A stretch of DNA of 6,214 bases, taken from assembly GCA_026397895.1 (NCBI GenBank), contig JAPLTZ010000122.1, forward strand, positions 1-6,214, written 5' to 3'. Origin of the DNA: Verrucomicrobiota bacterium (GTDB taxonomy: Bacteria; Verrucomicrobiota; Verrucomicrobiia; Limisphaerales; JAFMIX01). The position numbers and the translations under genes were made by a program. How positions within the stretch are numbered: the first letter of the stretch is position 1; each line of letters opens with the position of its first letter. Below the pieces are notes generated by a model. The model ran no database searches. It saw only the letters and a program-made list of their open reading frames with translations, and was not told the origin of the DNA. Below, one piece after another: positions 1 through 6,114 of the stretch.

Positions 1-2
1 AC

Positions 3-1382
3 CAGGTGCATGTCTATTGCCTCGACTGCCACAACCCGCATTCGATGAAGACGCTGTTGCCCGGCAACTGGCTGTGCCTGCGCTGCCACAACGGCTCGCT
101 CACCAACGCGCCGACGATCAATCCCGTCGAGCACTCGCACCACAAGGTTTTCGGTTTCAGCGACGACGGCAAGCCGGTGGACGTGGACCTCACGAAATAC
201 ATTCCGTCCCAGATCAAGGAGACCGGCGGCGAATGCGTGGGCTGCCACATGCCGCAGACGCTCTACATGCAACGCCACTGGCGCCACGACCACGGCTTCA
301 CCATTCCCGATCCGCTGCTCACGAAGAAATTTGGCATCCCCAACGCCAGCGACAAATGCCACAAAGACAAGACCACCGACTGGTCGCTCGAAGCCGTGGA
401 GAAATGGTATGGCAAACGCATGGAACGCCCGACCCGCGCACGCACCGAGACCATCGCGCTCGCCCGCGCTGGCGATCCCGCCGCGCGCGAGCCGCTGCTC
501 GCGATGTTGAGCGGCCCCGAGAATCCGTATTGGCAGGCCGTCGCCGTCGGTTTGCTGGGGCAATGGGTCGGCAATCCCGCCGTGGACGCCGCGCTCGTGA
601 AATGTCTCGCGCATACCGACCCGCTTGTGCGCGGCAATGCCGTGCGCTCGCTCGAACCGCTGATCGAGCAGCCCGGCGGCAGCGTCGCCGCCGAATTCAC
701 CAAGCTGCTCGCCGACCCGTCACGCAATGTCCGCATCAACGCCGCGTGGGCGTTGCGCGCGAGTCTGGACACCAATTCGCCGGCGGGCCGCGAGCTGCGG
801 CATTACATGGCCATCAACGCCGACCAGCCGACCGGCCAGATGCAGCAGGGCGTTTTCCATTTTGCGCGCGGCGAGATGAGCGAGGCGCTCGCGCATTTCC
901 AAAAAGCGGTGAACTGGGACACCAACTCCGTGCCGTTCCGCCACGAACTCGCCATCGCCTTGAGCGCTGCGGGGCGCAACCCGGAGGCGATTGAGCAGTT
1001 GGAGATCGCCTGCCGCCTAGCGCCGCACGAGGCGGAGTATCGCTACAAACTCGGCCTCGCGTGGAATGAGGCCGGCGAGGCCGCGAAGTCCATCGCCGCG
1101 CTTGAGGAAGCCGTGCGGCTCGACCCGCGCCACGTCCGTGCGTGGTATAATCTCGGCCTCGCGCGCAACGCGGCGGGGCAGGGCGAGGCCGCCGTGGAGG
1201 CGCTCATCCGCGCCGAGAGCGTCGCGCCCGAAGACCCGCGGATTCCATACGCGCGCGCCACCATCTTGCTGCGCGCCGGACGATTGGAGGAAGCCCGCGC
1301 CGCCGCCCAGCGCGCGGTGGAGATCAATCCCGCCAACGCCGATGCCCTGCGCCTGCTCCAGCAGCTTTCTTCACGGCCGTGA
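3..1382 (+). CDS. Multihaem c-type cytochrome with HEAT-like and TPR repeats (5'-partial)
   Basis: The frame is open at the left edge, so the true start and signal peptide lie outside the window; the GTG at 6 is not a credible start. Residues are numbered from that GTG. Canonical C-x-x-C-H haem sites lie at 5-9, 24-28 and 77-81, and a degenerate S-x-x-C-H at 115-119. Histidines at 43-46 and 91-96 are candidate distal haem ligands. The stretch around 82-120 (MPQTLYM, RHDHGF, PNA, KCHKDK) resembles the cytochrome c554-like, doubled-CXXCH proteins of Planctomycetota and Verrucomicrobiota. Residues about 141-260 are alpha-helical HEAT-like repeats, and five gap-free 34-residue TPRs fill 275-444. 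The protein should be exported, with haem attached in the periplasm; a role in electron transfer or as a repeat scaffold is inference. It ends in TGA 66 bases before the tRNA. The class is fairly sure, the partner and pathway unknown. Confidence 0.88.
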   Translation, partial: QVHVYCLDCHNPHSMKTLLPGNWLCLRCHNGSLTNAPTINPVEHSHHKVFGFSDDGKPVDVDLTKYIPSQIKETGGECVGCHMPQTLYMQRHWRHDHGFTIPDPLLTKKFGIPNASDKCHKDKTTDWSLEAVEKWYGKRMERPTRARTETIALARAGDPAAREPLLAMLSGPENPYWQAVAVGLLGQWVGNPAVDAALVKCLAHTDPLVRGNAVRSLEPLIEQPGGSVAAEFTKLLADPSRNVRINAAWALRASLDTNSPAGRELRHYMAINADQPTGQMQQGVFHFARGEMSEALAHFQKAVNWDTNSVPFRHELAIALSAAGRNPEAIEQLEIACRLAPHEAEYRYKLGLAWNEAGEAAKSIAALEEAVRLDPRHVRAWYNLGLARNAAGQGEAAVEALIRAESVAPEDPRIPYARATILLRAGRLEEARAAAQRAVEINPANADALRLLQQLSSRP

Positions 1383-1405
1383 CGGGCGGATTTGATTTCA
1401 CGGGA

Positions 1406-1433
1406 TTGACAGAGGAGTGGATGCAAGTAGCAT
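1406..1433 (+). promoter_or_regulatory. Probable promoter of the tRNA-Glu gene
   Basis: A perfect -35 hexamer TTGACA (1406-1411) is followed after 16 bases by TAGCAT (1428-1433, four of six matches to TATAAT). The predicted start near 1440 lies about 9 bases before the mature tRNA. The bases between the -10 and the start (GTCCCGG) are GC-rich, as in stable-RNA promoters under stringent control; that regulation is inference. Confidence 0.5.
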
Positions 1434-1448
1434 GTCCCGGATTTCGTC

Positions 1449-1523
1449 AGCGCGTTCGTCTATCGGCTAGGACGTGGCCCTCTCAAGGCTGAAGGACGGG
1501 TTCGATTCCCGTACGCGCTACCA
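1449..1523 (+). tRNA. tRNA-Glu (anticodon CUC), CCA encoded
   Basis: A full cloverleaf can be drawn. The acceptor stem pairs 1449-1455 with 1513-1519 over seven perfect pairs, followed by discriminator A1520 and encoded CCA 1521-1523. The D stem is 1458-1461 with 1470-1473. The anticodon stem is 1475-1479 with 1487-1491, including two G-U wobbles, around a loop with U33 and anticodon CUC at 1482-1484. The T stem is 1496-1500 with 1508-1512 around TTCGATT. The variable region has only four bases (no base 47), and U11-A24 and U13-G22 are present; these are known tRNA-Glu identity features and back the anticodon reading. The first pair is A1-U72 rather than the G1-C72 seen in E. coli tRNA-Glu. 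It decodes GAG and stands alone, with its own apparent promoter and terminator. Confidence 0.95.
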
Positions 1524-1540
1524 AATGCTCACATCAAGGA

Positions 1541-1560
1541 TTTGTCCGAAATCAGACAAA
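1541..1560. repeat. Short palindrome just downstream of the tRNA
   Basis: TTTGTC (1541-1546) and GACAAA (1555-1560) are perfect inverted arms; inside them GA and TC also match around the centre, giving an imperfect 20-bp palindrome. The outer arms are the same six bases as the ends of the palindrome at 4415-4439, but the spacing differs (20 against 25 bp overall). It could be a protein-binding site or part of the tRNA 3' trailer structure. No function is shown. Confidence 0.4.
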
Positions 1561-1561
1561 C

Positions 1562-1586
1562 AAGCGAGTGGCTTGCTTTCGTTTTT
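1562..1586 (+). terminator. Probable intrinsic terminator of the tRNA gene
   Basis: AAGCGAG (1562-1568) pairs with CTTGCTT (1572-1578) over seven base pairs, including one G-U, with a TGG loop. A run of five T follows at 1582-1586 after TCG. A competing five-pair hairpin (1561-1565 with 1571-1575) uses the same bases. The stem is modest, but its place just after a tRNA and the T run fit rho-independent termination. Confidence 0.5.
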
Positions 1587-1792
1587 CGCAGGATTGCCAG
1601 TTTGACCGACAGGTCTGCTAGAGCCCGTTTCTTGGCTTGGAGGCTTGATGGCCTCATCCCCCAATCATGTGATGGCAACAACAGCGCCGCTGCGGCAGAC
1701 TTGGAACGTCTGATGAAAGAATGGGACCGGAAAACAGCGTTCCCAGTTTCATTTTTTCAACGGTGGCGGCGGCGGCAATCAACAAAGACGGC
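1587..1792. other. Gene-poor spacer before the GH2 gene
   Basis: This stretch is visibly less GC-rich and less codon-biased than its neighbours. It contains a 5-bp hairpin (CAGAC 1696-1700 with GTCTG 1708-1712) and a short GGC-rich run near 1763-1775. An open frame from a TTG at 1542 crosses it but has no recognisable domain, no coding-like third-position bias and would run through the tRNA terminator. It presumably holds the GH2 promoter, but I cannot point to convincing -35/-10 boxes. Confidence 0.5.
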
Positions 1793-4342
1793 ATGAAAAG
1801 CATGACGAAATCAAAAATGAGTCGGGACGTTTGCGCCTTCGGGCTTTCCGTGTGCATCGCGGCGTCGGCGGGAATGACGGCAGTCGCCCGAACCTGTGAA
1901 TCCTTCGACCCCGGCTGGCGTTTCAACCGCTTCGGCCCGATGCCCGACGGCAGCACGAACACCGAACCGGTCGGCCTGGAGAATCCCGCGCTCGACGACT
2001 CCGCCTGGCGCATGGTCAACACACCGCACGATTGGGGCATCGAAGGGCCGTTCCGCGCCGAGCTGCCCAACAACACCGGCAAGCTTCCGTGGGCGGGCAT
2101 CGGCTGGTATCGCAAGCCGCTCACGCTCGGCGCGGCCGACCAGAGCCGGCGCATCTTCCTCGATTTCGATGGCGCGATGGCACACCCAAAAGTTTTCGTG
2201 AACGGCCAGCTCGCCGGCGAGTGGGCCTATGGCTACGCTTCGTTCCGCGTCGAGATTACGGACTTGGTGAACTTCGGCGGCGCGAACCTCATCGCCGTGC
2301 GCCTCGACAACCCGGCCAATTCCTCGCGCTGGTATCCGGGCGGCGGCATCTACCGCCACGTCCGGCTGGAAAAAACTTCGCCCGTCCATGTCGGCCATTG
2401 GGGCGTGTTCGTTCACACGCCGAGCGTGAGCAAGACCGTCGCCGAGGTCGTCGTCGAAACCACCGTGAACAACCAGTCCGCGCAAGCTGCTGACGTGACC
2501 GTGCGTCAGGAATTGCTCGCGCCGGAAAGCAAACGCGTCCTCGCCAGTGGCGAGGCGAAGCTCATCGGCGTGGCCGCGAACGCCAGCGGCGAGATCGCGA
2601 TGAAGTTGAGCGTCAGGCAGCCGCAGTTGTGGGATGTCACCTCGCCGAAGCTGCACACGATGCGGACGATTGTGCTGGCGGGCGGCAAGGAGGTTGACCG
2701 CGTGGAGACGCCGTTCGGCATCCGCAAGACCGAGTGGAACGCGAAGCAGGGTTTTCTGCTGAACGACCGCGTGCTGAAATTGCAGGGCGTGTGCAACCAC
2801 CACGACCTTGGCGCGCTGGGTTCGGCCTTCAACGAGCGCGCGGCGGAGCGGCAGTTGGAAATTTTGCGCGACATGGGCTGCAATGCCATCCGCACCTCGC
2901 ACAACCCGCCCGCGCCGCAGTTGCTTGATCTCTGTGACCGCCTGGGCTTCGTGGTGATGGCCGAGCTGTTCGACTGCTGGAAGCTTGGCAAGACGCCCGG
3001 CGATTACTCGCAGGACTTCGACGCGTGGCACGAGCGCGACGTGGTCAGCTTCGTGCATCGCGACCGCAATCATCCGAGCGTGATCCTCTGGAGTCCCGGC
3101 AACGAAGTCCGGGAGCAGGCGAAGAAGGACGACAACCACGACCGCTCCCGCCACCTCACCGCGCTGTTTCACCGCGAAGACCCGACCCGCCCGGTGGCCA
3201 ACGGCATGAACAATCCCCAGTCGCTCAACAACGGATTTGCCCAGACCGTGGACGTGGCGGGCTACAACTACAAAGCCATCACCGCCAAGAAACTCAATTA
3301 CCTCGACCACATCCGCCACGCGCCGGAACAGCCGTTCTTCGGCTCGGAGACGGCGTCGGCGGTCAGGTCGCGGGGCGTGTATTTCTTTCCCGTCAGCACG
3401 AACAAAGGCGAGGGCTTCTTCCGTTTTCAGGTGAGTTCCTACGACCTCTACGCGCCGCCGTGGGCGAACATTCCCGACCACGATTTCGATTCCGCCGACC
3501 GCCTGCCCGCGCTCGGCGGCGAGTTTGTGTGGACGGGTTTTGATTATCTCGGCGAGCCGACGCCCTACAACAAGGACGAGAGCAACCTTCTGAATTTCCA
3601 GAATCCCGCCGAGCGCGCCGCGATGGAAGCCGAGATGGCCCGCCTCGGCGGCAACGTCCCCTCGCGCTCGTCCTACTTCGGCATCATTGACCTCGCGGGC
3701 TTTCCGAAAGACCGCTACTACCTCTACCAATCCCGCTGGCGGCCCGATTTCCCGATGGCGCACATCCTGCCGCACTGGAACTGGCCGGGTCGCGCGGGCG
3801 AGGTCACGCCCGTCCACGTTTACACCAGTGGCGACGAGGCGGAACTCTTCCTCAACGGAAAATCGCTCGGTCGCCAAAAGAAAGGCGAGCGCGAATACCG
3901 CCTCCACTGGAACGACGTGAAATACACGCCCGGCGAACTCAAGGTCGTCGCCTACAAGAACGGCAGGCCGTGGGCCGAAGCCGTCCGCCGCACCGCTGGC
4001 GCTGCCGTCGAGCTCAAGCTTGAAGCCGACCGCAAGTCAATCCGCGCCGACGGCAGCGACTTGAGCTTCATCACCGTGAAAGTGGTGGATGCGCGCGGCG
4101 ATGTCGTGCCGGACGCGAGCCAGCTCGTGAAATTTTCCGTCACCGGCCCGGGCGAAATCGCCGGCGTGGACAACGGCGACGCCGCCAGCCTGCTTTCGCT
4201 CCAAGGCCGCGAGATGAAGGCTTTCAGCGGCCAGTGTCTTGTCATCGTGCGTTCCCGCGCCGGGCAGGGCGGCCGGATCGGATTGACCGCGACTGCCGAG
4301 GGGTTGCCCGTCGCCACGACGCAGATCCAGTCGTCCGAGTGA
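1793..4342 (+). CDS. Secreted glycoside hydrolase family 2 protein (beta-galactosidase-like)
   Basis: The predicted 849-residue enzyme cleaves a terminal beta-glycoside by retention; galactosidase is the commonest activity, but the substrate is not readable here. Residues 1-32 look like a signal peptide (basic start, hydrophobic stretch, AVA before cleavage). Order of domains: jelly-roll sugar-binding domain about 38-190, Ig-like domain about 195-300, then a TIM barrel beginning near PFGIR at 307 with NHHD and RTSHNPP motifs. The acid/base is Glu438 in SPGNE and the nucleophile Glu519 in GSETAS, 81 residues apart (LacZ: 76). GEFVWTGFDYLG follows. A DUF4982-like domain (about 650-735) and a final Ig-like domain (about 736-840) complete it. 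The start is ambiguous: ATG 1793, 1802 and 1817 all keep the signal peptide, and none has a strong ribosome site. ATG 1721 would bury it. No clear terminator follows. It stands apart from both neighbouring units. Confidence 0.93.
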   Translation: MKSMTKSKMSRDVCAFGLSVCIAASAGMTAVARTCESFDPGWRFNRFGPMPDGSTNTEPVGLENPALDDSAWRMVNTPHDWGIEGPFRAELPNNTGKLPWAGIGWYRKPLTLGAADQSRRIFLDFDGAMAHPKVFVNGQLAGEWAYGYASFRVEITDLVNFGGANLIAVRLDNPANSSRWYPGGGIYRHVRLEKTSPVHVGHWGVFVHTPSVSKTVAEVVVETTVNNQSAQAADVTVRQELLAPESKRVLASGEAKLIGVAANASGEIAMKLSVRQPQLWDVTSPKLHTMRTIVLAGGKEVDRVETPFGIRKTEWNAKQGFLLNDRVLKLQGVCNHHDLGALGSAFNERAAERQLEILRDMGCNAIRTSHNPPAPQLLDLCDRLGFVVMAELFDCWKLGKTPGDYSQDFDAWHERDVVSFVHRDRNHPSVILWSPGNEVREQAKKDDNHDRSRHLTALFHREDPTRPVANGMNNPQSLNNGFAQTVDVAGYNYKAITAKKLNYLDHIRHAPEQPFFGSETASAVRSRGVYFFPVSTNKGEGFFRFQVSSYDLYAPPWANIPDHDFDSADRLPALGGEFVWTGFDYLGEPTPYNKDESNLLNFQNPAERAAMEAEMARLGGNVPSRSSYFGIIDLAGFPKDRYYLYQSRWRPDFPMAHILPHWNWPGRAGEVTPVHVYTSGDEAELFLNGKSLGRQKKGEREYRLHWNDVKYTPGELKVVAYKNGRPWAEAVRRTAGAAVELKLEADRKSIRADGSDLSFITVKVVDARGDVVPDASQLVKFSVTGPGEIAGVDNGDAASLLSLQGREMKAFSGQCLVIVRSRAGQGGRIGLTATAEGLPVATTQIQSSE

Positions 4343-4409
4343 TGAGGTTGAGATTTTCGTCGGGACTGGGGATTGAATTTGTTTTCGATCAGGCTCAGAA
4401 AACCGCGCC

Positions 4410-4437
4410 TTGACTTTGTCTATCGAACTGATAGACA
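4410..4437 (+). promoter_or_regulatory. Candidate promoter of the DUF2061-Rrf2 operon
   Basis: TTGACT (4410-4415) is a five-of-six match to the -35 box. After 16 bases TAGACA (4432-4437) is a weak -10 (three of six). Transcription would then begin close to the ATG at 4444, giving a leaderless or nearly leaderless message. The weak -10 and full overlap with the palindrome suggest a promoter controlled by a bound regulator; this is inference. Confidence 0.35.
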
Positions 4438-4439
4438 AA
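4415..4439. promoter_or_regulatory. Perfect palindromic operator candidate, probably for the Rrf2 regulator
   Basis: TTTGTCTATC (4415-4424) and GATAGACAAA (4430-4439) are perfect 10-bp inverted arms around GAACT. The 25-bp span, made of two half-sites, suits a dimeric winged-helix regulator such as an Rrf2 protein. It sits between the -35 element and the start codon of the first gene, so binding would block RNA polymerase. There is no T run after it, and it precedes a gene, so it is not a terminator. Assigning it to the Rrf2 protein encoded 264 bases downstream rests on context only. Confidence 0.65.
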
Positions 4440-4443
4440 AGGC

Positions 4444-4668
4444 ATGGCGGATAAACATTATCGCAGTTTGGTCAAAGCAATTTCCTGGCGGGTGACCGGC
4501 ACCATCGACACGATGGTGATTTCCTTCCTCATCACCAAGGAATGGAAGTTCGCGCTGTCCATCGGCTTCGTGGAGCTGTTCACCAAGATCGGGCTTTATT
4601 ACGCCCACGAACGGTTGTGGAATAAAATCAAATTGGGCCGGGAAGAATCGAAGAGTTACGAAATCTGA
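4444..4668 (+). CDS. DUF2061 small membrane protein
   Basis: This 74-residue protein matches the DUF2061 pattern: a basic N-terminus with RSLVKAISWR, then VTGTIDTMVISFLIT (about 17-31), and a second hydrophobic segment around KFALSIGFVELFTKIGLYY (about 35-53) followed by HERLWNKI. Two short membrane segments with a charged C-terminal tail are likely. The biochemical role of the family is unknown; members are often found beside sulfate-assimilation genes such as cysD/cysN/cysC, which fits the neighbours here. The ATG at 4444 begins 4 bases after the palindrome. AAAAGG lies only one base before it, too close for a normal ribosome site, so initiation may be leaderless. The next gene follows after 34 bases on the same strand, likely in one operon. 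Confidence 0.88.
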   Translation: MADKHYRSLVKAISWRVTGTIDTMVISFLITKEWKFALSIGFVELFTKIGLYYAHERLWNKIKLGREESKSYEI

Positions 4669-4702
4669 AGCCGTTTGTTGCCGCTGTGGGCGGAAACTGA
4701 TT

Positions 4703-5194
4703 ATGCGACTTTCCAAACGAGGCGAATACGCCCTGCGGGCGCTGATCAATCTCGGCGTCGCCCGCGAACTCGGCCGCCCCATGCTCCAGATCGGCGAGCT
4801 CGCCCGGCTCGACAACCTCCCGGTGAAATTTCTGGAGTCCATTCTCGTCGAGTTGAAGACACTCGGCTACCTCGACAGCAAACGCGGCCAGGCCGGCGGC
4901 TACTTCATCCGGCAGCCGATGAACACCATCAAGATTGGCACCGTCGTCCGCGAGCTCGAAGGCCCGCTCGCGCCCATCGCCTGCGTCAGCGTCACCTGCT
5001 ACCAGCGCTGCTCCTGCCCGGACGAGGCCCACTGCGGCCTCCGCATGCTCATGCTCGACGTCCGCAACGCCATCGCCGACATTCTCGACAAACACACGCT
5101 GGCCGAAGTCGTGTCCGTCACCCTGCGGAAATACCGGCGCGACAAAGTCACGCATCCGTTCGCGAAGAAACCGCAATCAAAGGTGAAAAAATGA
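4703..5194 (+). CDS. Rrf2-family transcriptional regulator with IscR-like cysteine cluster
   Basis: This 163-residue protein has the Rrf2 winged helix-turn-helix: RLSKRGEYALRAL at the start, the helix-turn-helix near 30-60 (QIGELARLDNLPVKFLESIL), and the wing with SKRGQAGGYFI near 66-76. Cysteines are at 94, 99, 103, 105 and 111. Cys99, Cys105 and Cys111 have the C-x5-C-x5-C spacing of the IscR [2Fe-2S] ligands (92, 98, 104), while the position of IscR His107 is Arg114. The neighbouring CGLRMLMLDVRNAIADIL resembles Rrf2 proteins found in sulfur-assimilation clusters. It probably senses Fe-S status or a sulfur metabolite and may bind the palindrome at 4415-4439, controlling its own operon. The C-terminus is lysine-rich. 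Its TGA overlaps the next ATG (ATGA). The family is sure; ligand and targets are inferred. Confidence 0.93.
   Translation: MRLSKRGEYALRALINLGVARELGRPMLQIGELARLDNLPVKFLESILVELKTLGYLDSKRGQAGGYFIRQPMNTIKIGTVVRELEGPLAPIACVSVTCYQRCSCPDEAHCGLRMLMLDVRNAIADILDKHTLAEVVSVTLRKYRRDKVTHPFAKKPQSKVKK
5179..5185 (+). promoter_or_regulatory. Shine-Dalgarno site that fixes the start of the binding-protein gene
   Basis: AAAGGTG (5179-5185) lies five bases before ATG 5191 and is the best ribosome site in the window. It sits inside the 3' end of the Rrf2 gene, and with the ATGA overlap at 5191-5194 it points to translational coupling. It also rules out longer starts in the same frame upstream. Confidence 0.7.
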
Positions 5195-6114
5195 ACTGCT
5201 GCCGCCAACGACTCCTGTGCTTCACGCTCGCGCTGCTGGCGTTCGCGGGCGTCGGCGGCGCGGCGTTCGCGGCGGAAAAAACCATCCTCCGCGTCGGCCA
5301 TTTCCCGAACATCACGCACGCGCAGGCGGTCATCGCGCACGGACTTTCGCGGTCGGGCAAGGGCTGGTTCGAGTCGCGCCTTGGCCCGGATGTGCAGCTT
5401 CAGTGGTTCGTCTACAACGCCGGGCCGAGCGCGATGGAAGCCATCTTCGCCCGCTCGCTCGACCTCACCTACGTCGGGCCGAACCCGGCGGTGAACGCGC
5501 ATCTGAAATCCGGCGGCGATGAAATCCGCATCGTCGCCGGCGCGTGCAGCGGCGGCGCGGCGCTCGTCGTGCAGCCGGACGGGCGCATCAAGACCGCCGC
5601 CGATTTCAAAGGCAAAAAAGTCGCCACCCCGCAGCTCGGCAACACGCAGGACGTGGCCGCCCGCGCGTGGTTGCAGGCGCAGGGCCACCGCGTCACCCTC
5701 ACCGGCGGCGACGTGACCGTGCTGCCCACCGCGAACCCCGACCAGCTCGCCCTCTTCACGCGCGGCGCGGTGGATGCGGTCTGGACGGTCGAGCCGTGGG
5801 TCAGCCGGCTCGAACTCGAAGCGCGCGGCAAAATCTATCTCGAAGAAAAATCCCTCTGGCCGCAGACCGGCGGCAAATACGTCACCACCCACCTCGTCAG
5901 CAGCGTGAAGTTTTTGAAAGGCCAGCCCGCGCTGCTGAAAAAATTCATCGCCGCGCACGTGGAACTCACCGACTGGATCAACGCGCATCCCGCCGAGGCC
6001 AAGCAAATTCTCAACGACGAGATCAAGGCCGAGACCACGCGCCCGCTCGCGCCCGCCGTGCTCGACCGCGCGTGGCCGCGCCTGGAATTGACCAGCGACC
6101 CCATCCGCGCCTAG
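5191..6114 (+). CDS. SsuA/TauA-like ABC transporter substrate-binding protein, ended early by TAG
   Basis: This is the periplasmic binding component of an ABC importer of the nitrate/sulfonate/taurine type (NMT1/SsuA-like). Residues 1-27 form a signal peptide (basic start, hydrophobic core, AFA before AE). Family features include the opening strand RVGHFPNITHAQAVIAHG (about 33-50), YNAGPSAMEA, DLTYVGPNPAVNAH, GKKVATPQLGNTQDV and DAVWTVEPWVSRLE. The DUF2061 and sulfur-type Rrf2 neighbours favour a sulfonate or other organosulfur ligand, but nitrate or another small anion cannot be excluded. The first 307 codons end at TAG 6112-6114, just after TSDPIRA. In relatives this is followed by a further helix and a conserved YDLxLLN segment, and that segment is present here after the stop (6115-6214). 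The gene is thus interrupted rather than naturally short. The four other stops in the window are TGA. The permease and ATPase genes would be expected downstream. Confidence 0.9.
   Translation: MNCCRQRLLCFTLALLAFAGVGGAAFAAEKTILRVGHFPNITHAQAVIAHGLSRSGKGWFESRLGPDVQLQWFVYNAGPSAMEAIFARSLDLTYVGPNPAVNAHLKSGGDEIRIVAGACSGGAALVVQPDGRIKTAADFKGKKVATPQLGNTQDVAARAWLQAQGHRVTLTGGDVTVLPTANPDQLALFTRGAVDAVWTVEPWVSRLELEARGKIYLEEKSLWPQTGGKYVTTHLVSSVKFLKGQPALLKKFIAAHVELTDWINAHPAEAKQILNDEIKAETTRPLAPAVLDRAWPRLELTSDPIRA

Noticed and set aside
1457..1473. Similarity of the tRNA D-arm (GTCTATCGGCTAGGAC) to the operator palindrome
   Set aside because: The shared GTCTATC is explained by normal tRNA-Glu structure and the second arm does not match; coincidence is the simpler reading.
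1721..1792. The earlier ATG (1721) as start of the GH2 gene
   Set aside because: It adds 24 residues before a normal-looking signal peptide, which would then no longer be N-terminal, and has no better ribosome site.
1542..1796. An 84-codon frame starting with TTG after the tRNA
   Set aside because: No ribosome site, no recognisable domain and poor codon bias; it would start inside the palindrome and run through the probable tRNA terminator. I also found no integrase-like motif that would make it a mobile-element remnant.
1811..3907. A 698-codon open frame on the - strand opposite the GH2 gene
   Set aside because: It lies wholly antisense to a gene with clear catalytic motifs. Its low-complexity, Arg/Val/His/Ala-rich translation is typical of a frame kept open by high GC content.
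4343..4409. A terminator for the GH2 gene
   Set aside because: Only a weak 4-bp pairing (AGGC/GCCT, 4391-4394 with 4407-4410) is present and no T run follows, so no intrinsic terminator is supported.
4675..5190. Upstream extension of the binding-protein frame through the Rrf2 gene, which would make a 479-residue fusion
   Set aside because: The extension is an Arg/Pro-rich shifted reading of the Rrf2 gene. ATG 5191 has a strong ribosome site and is followed directly by a signal peptide.
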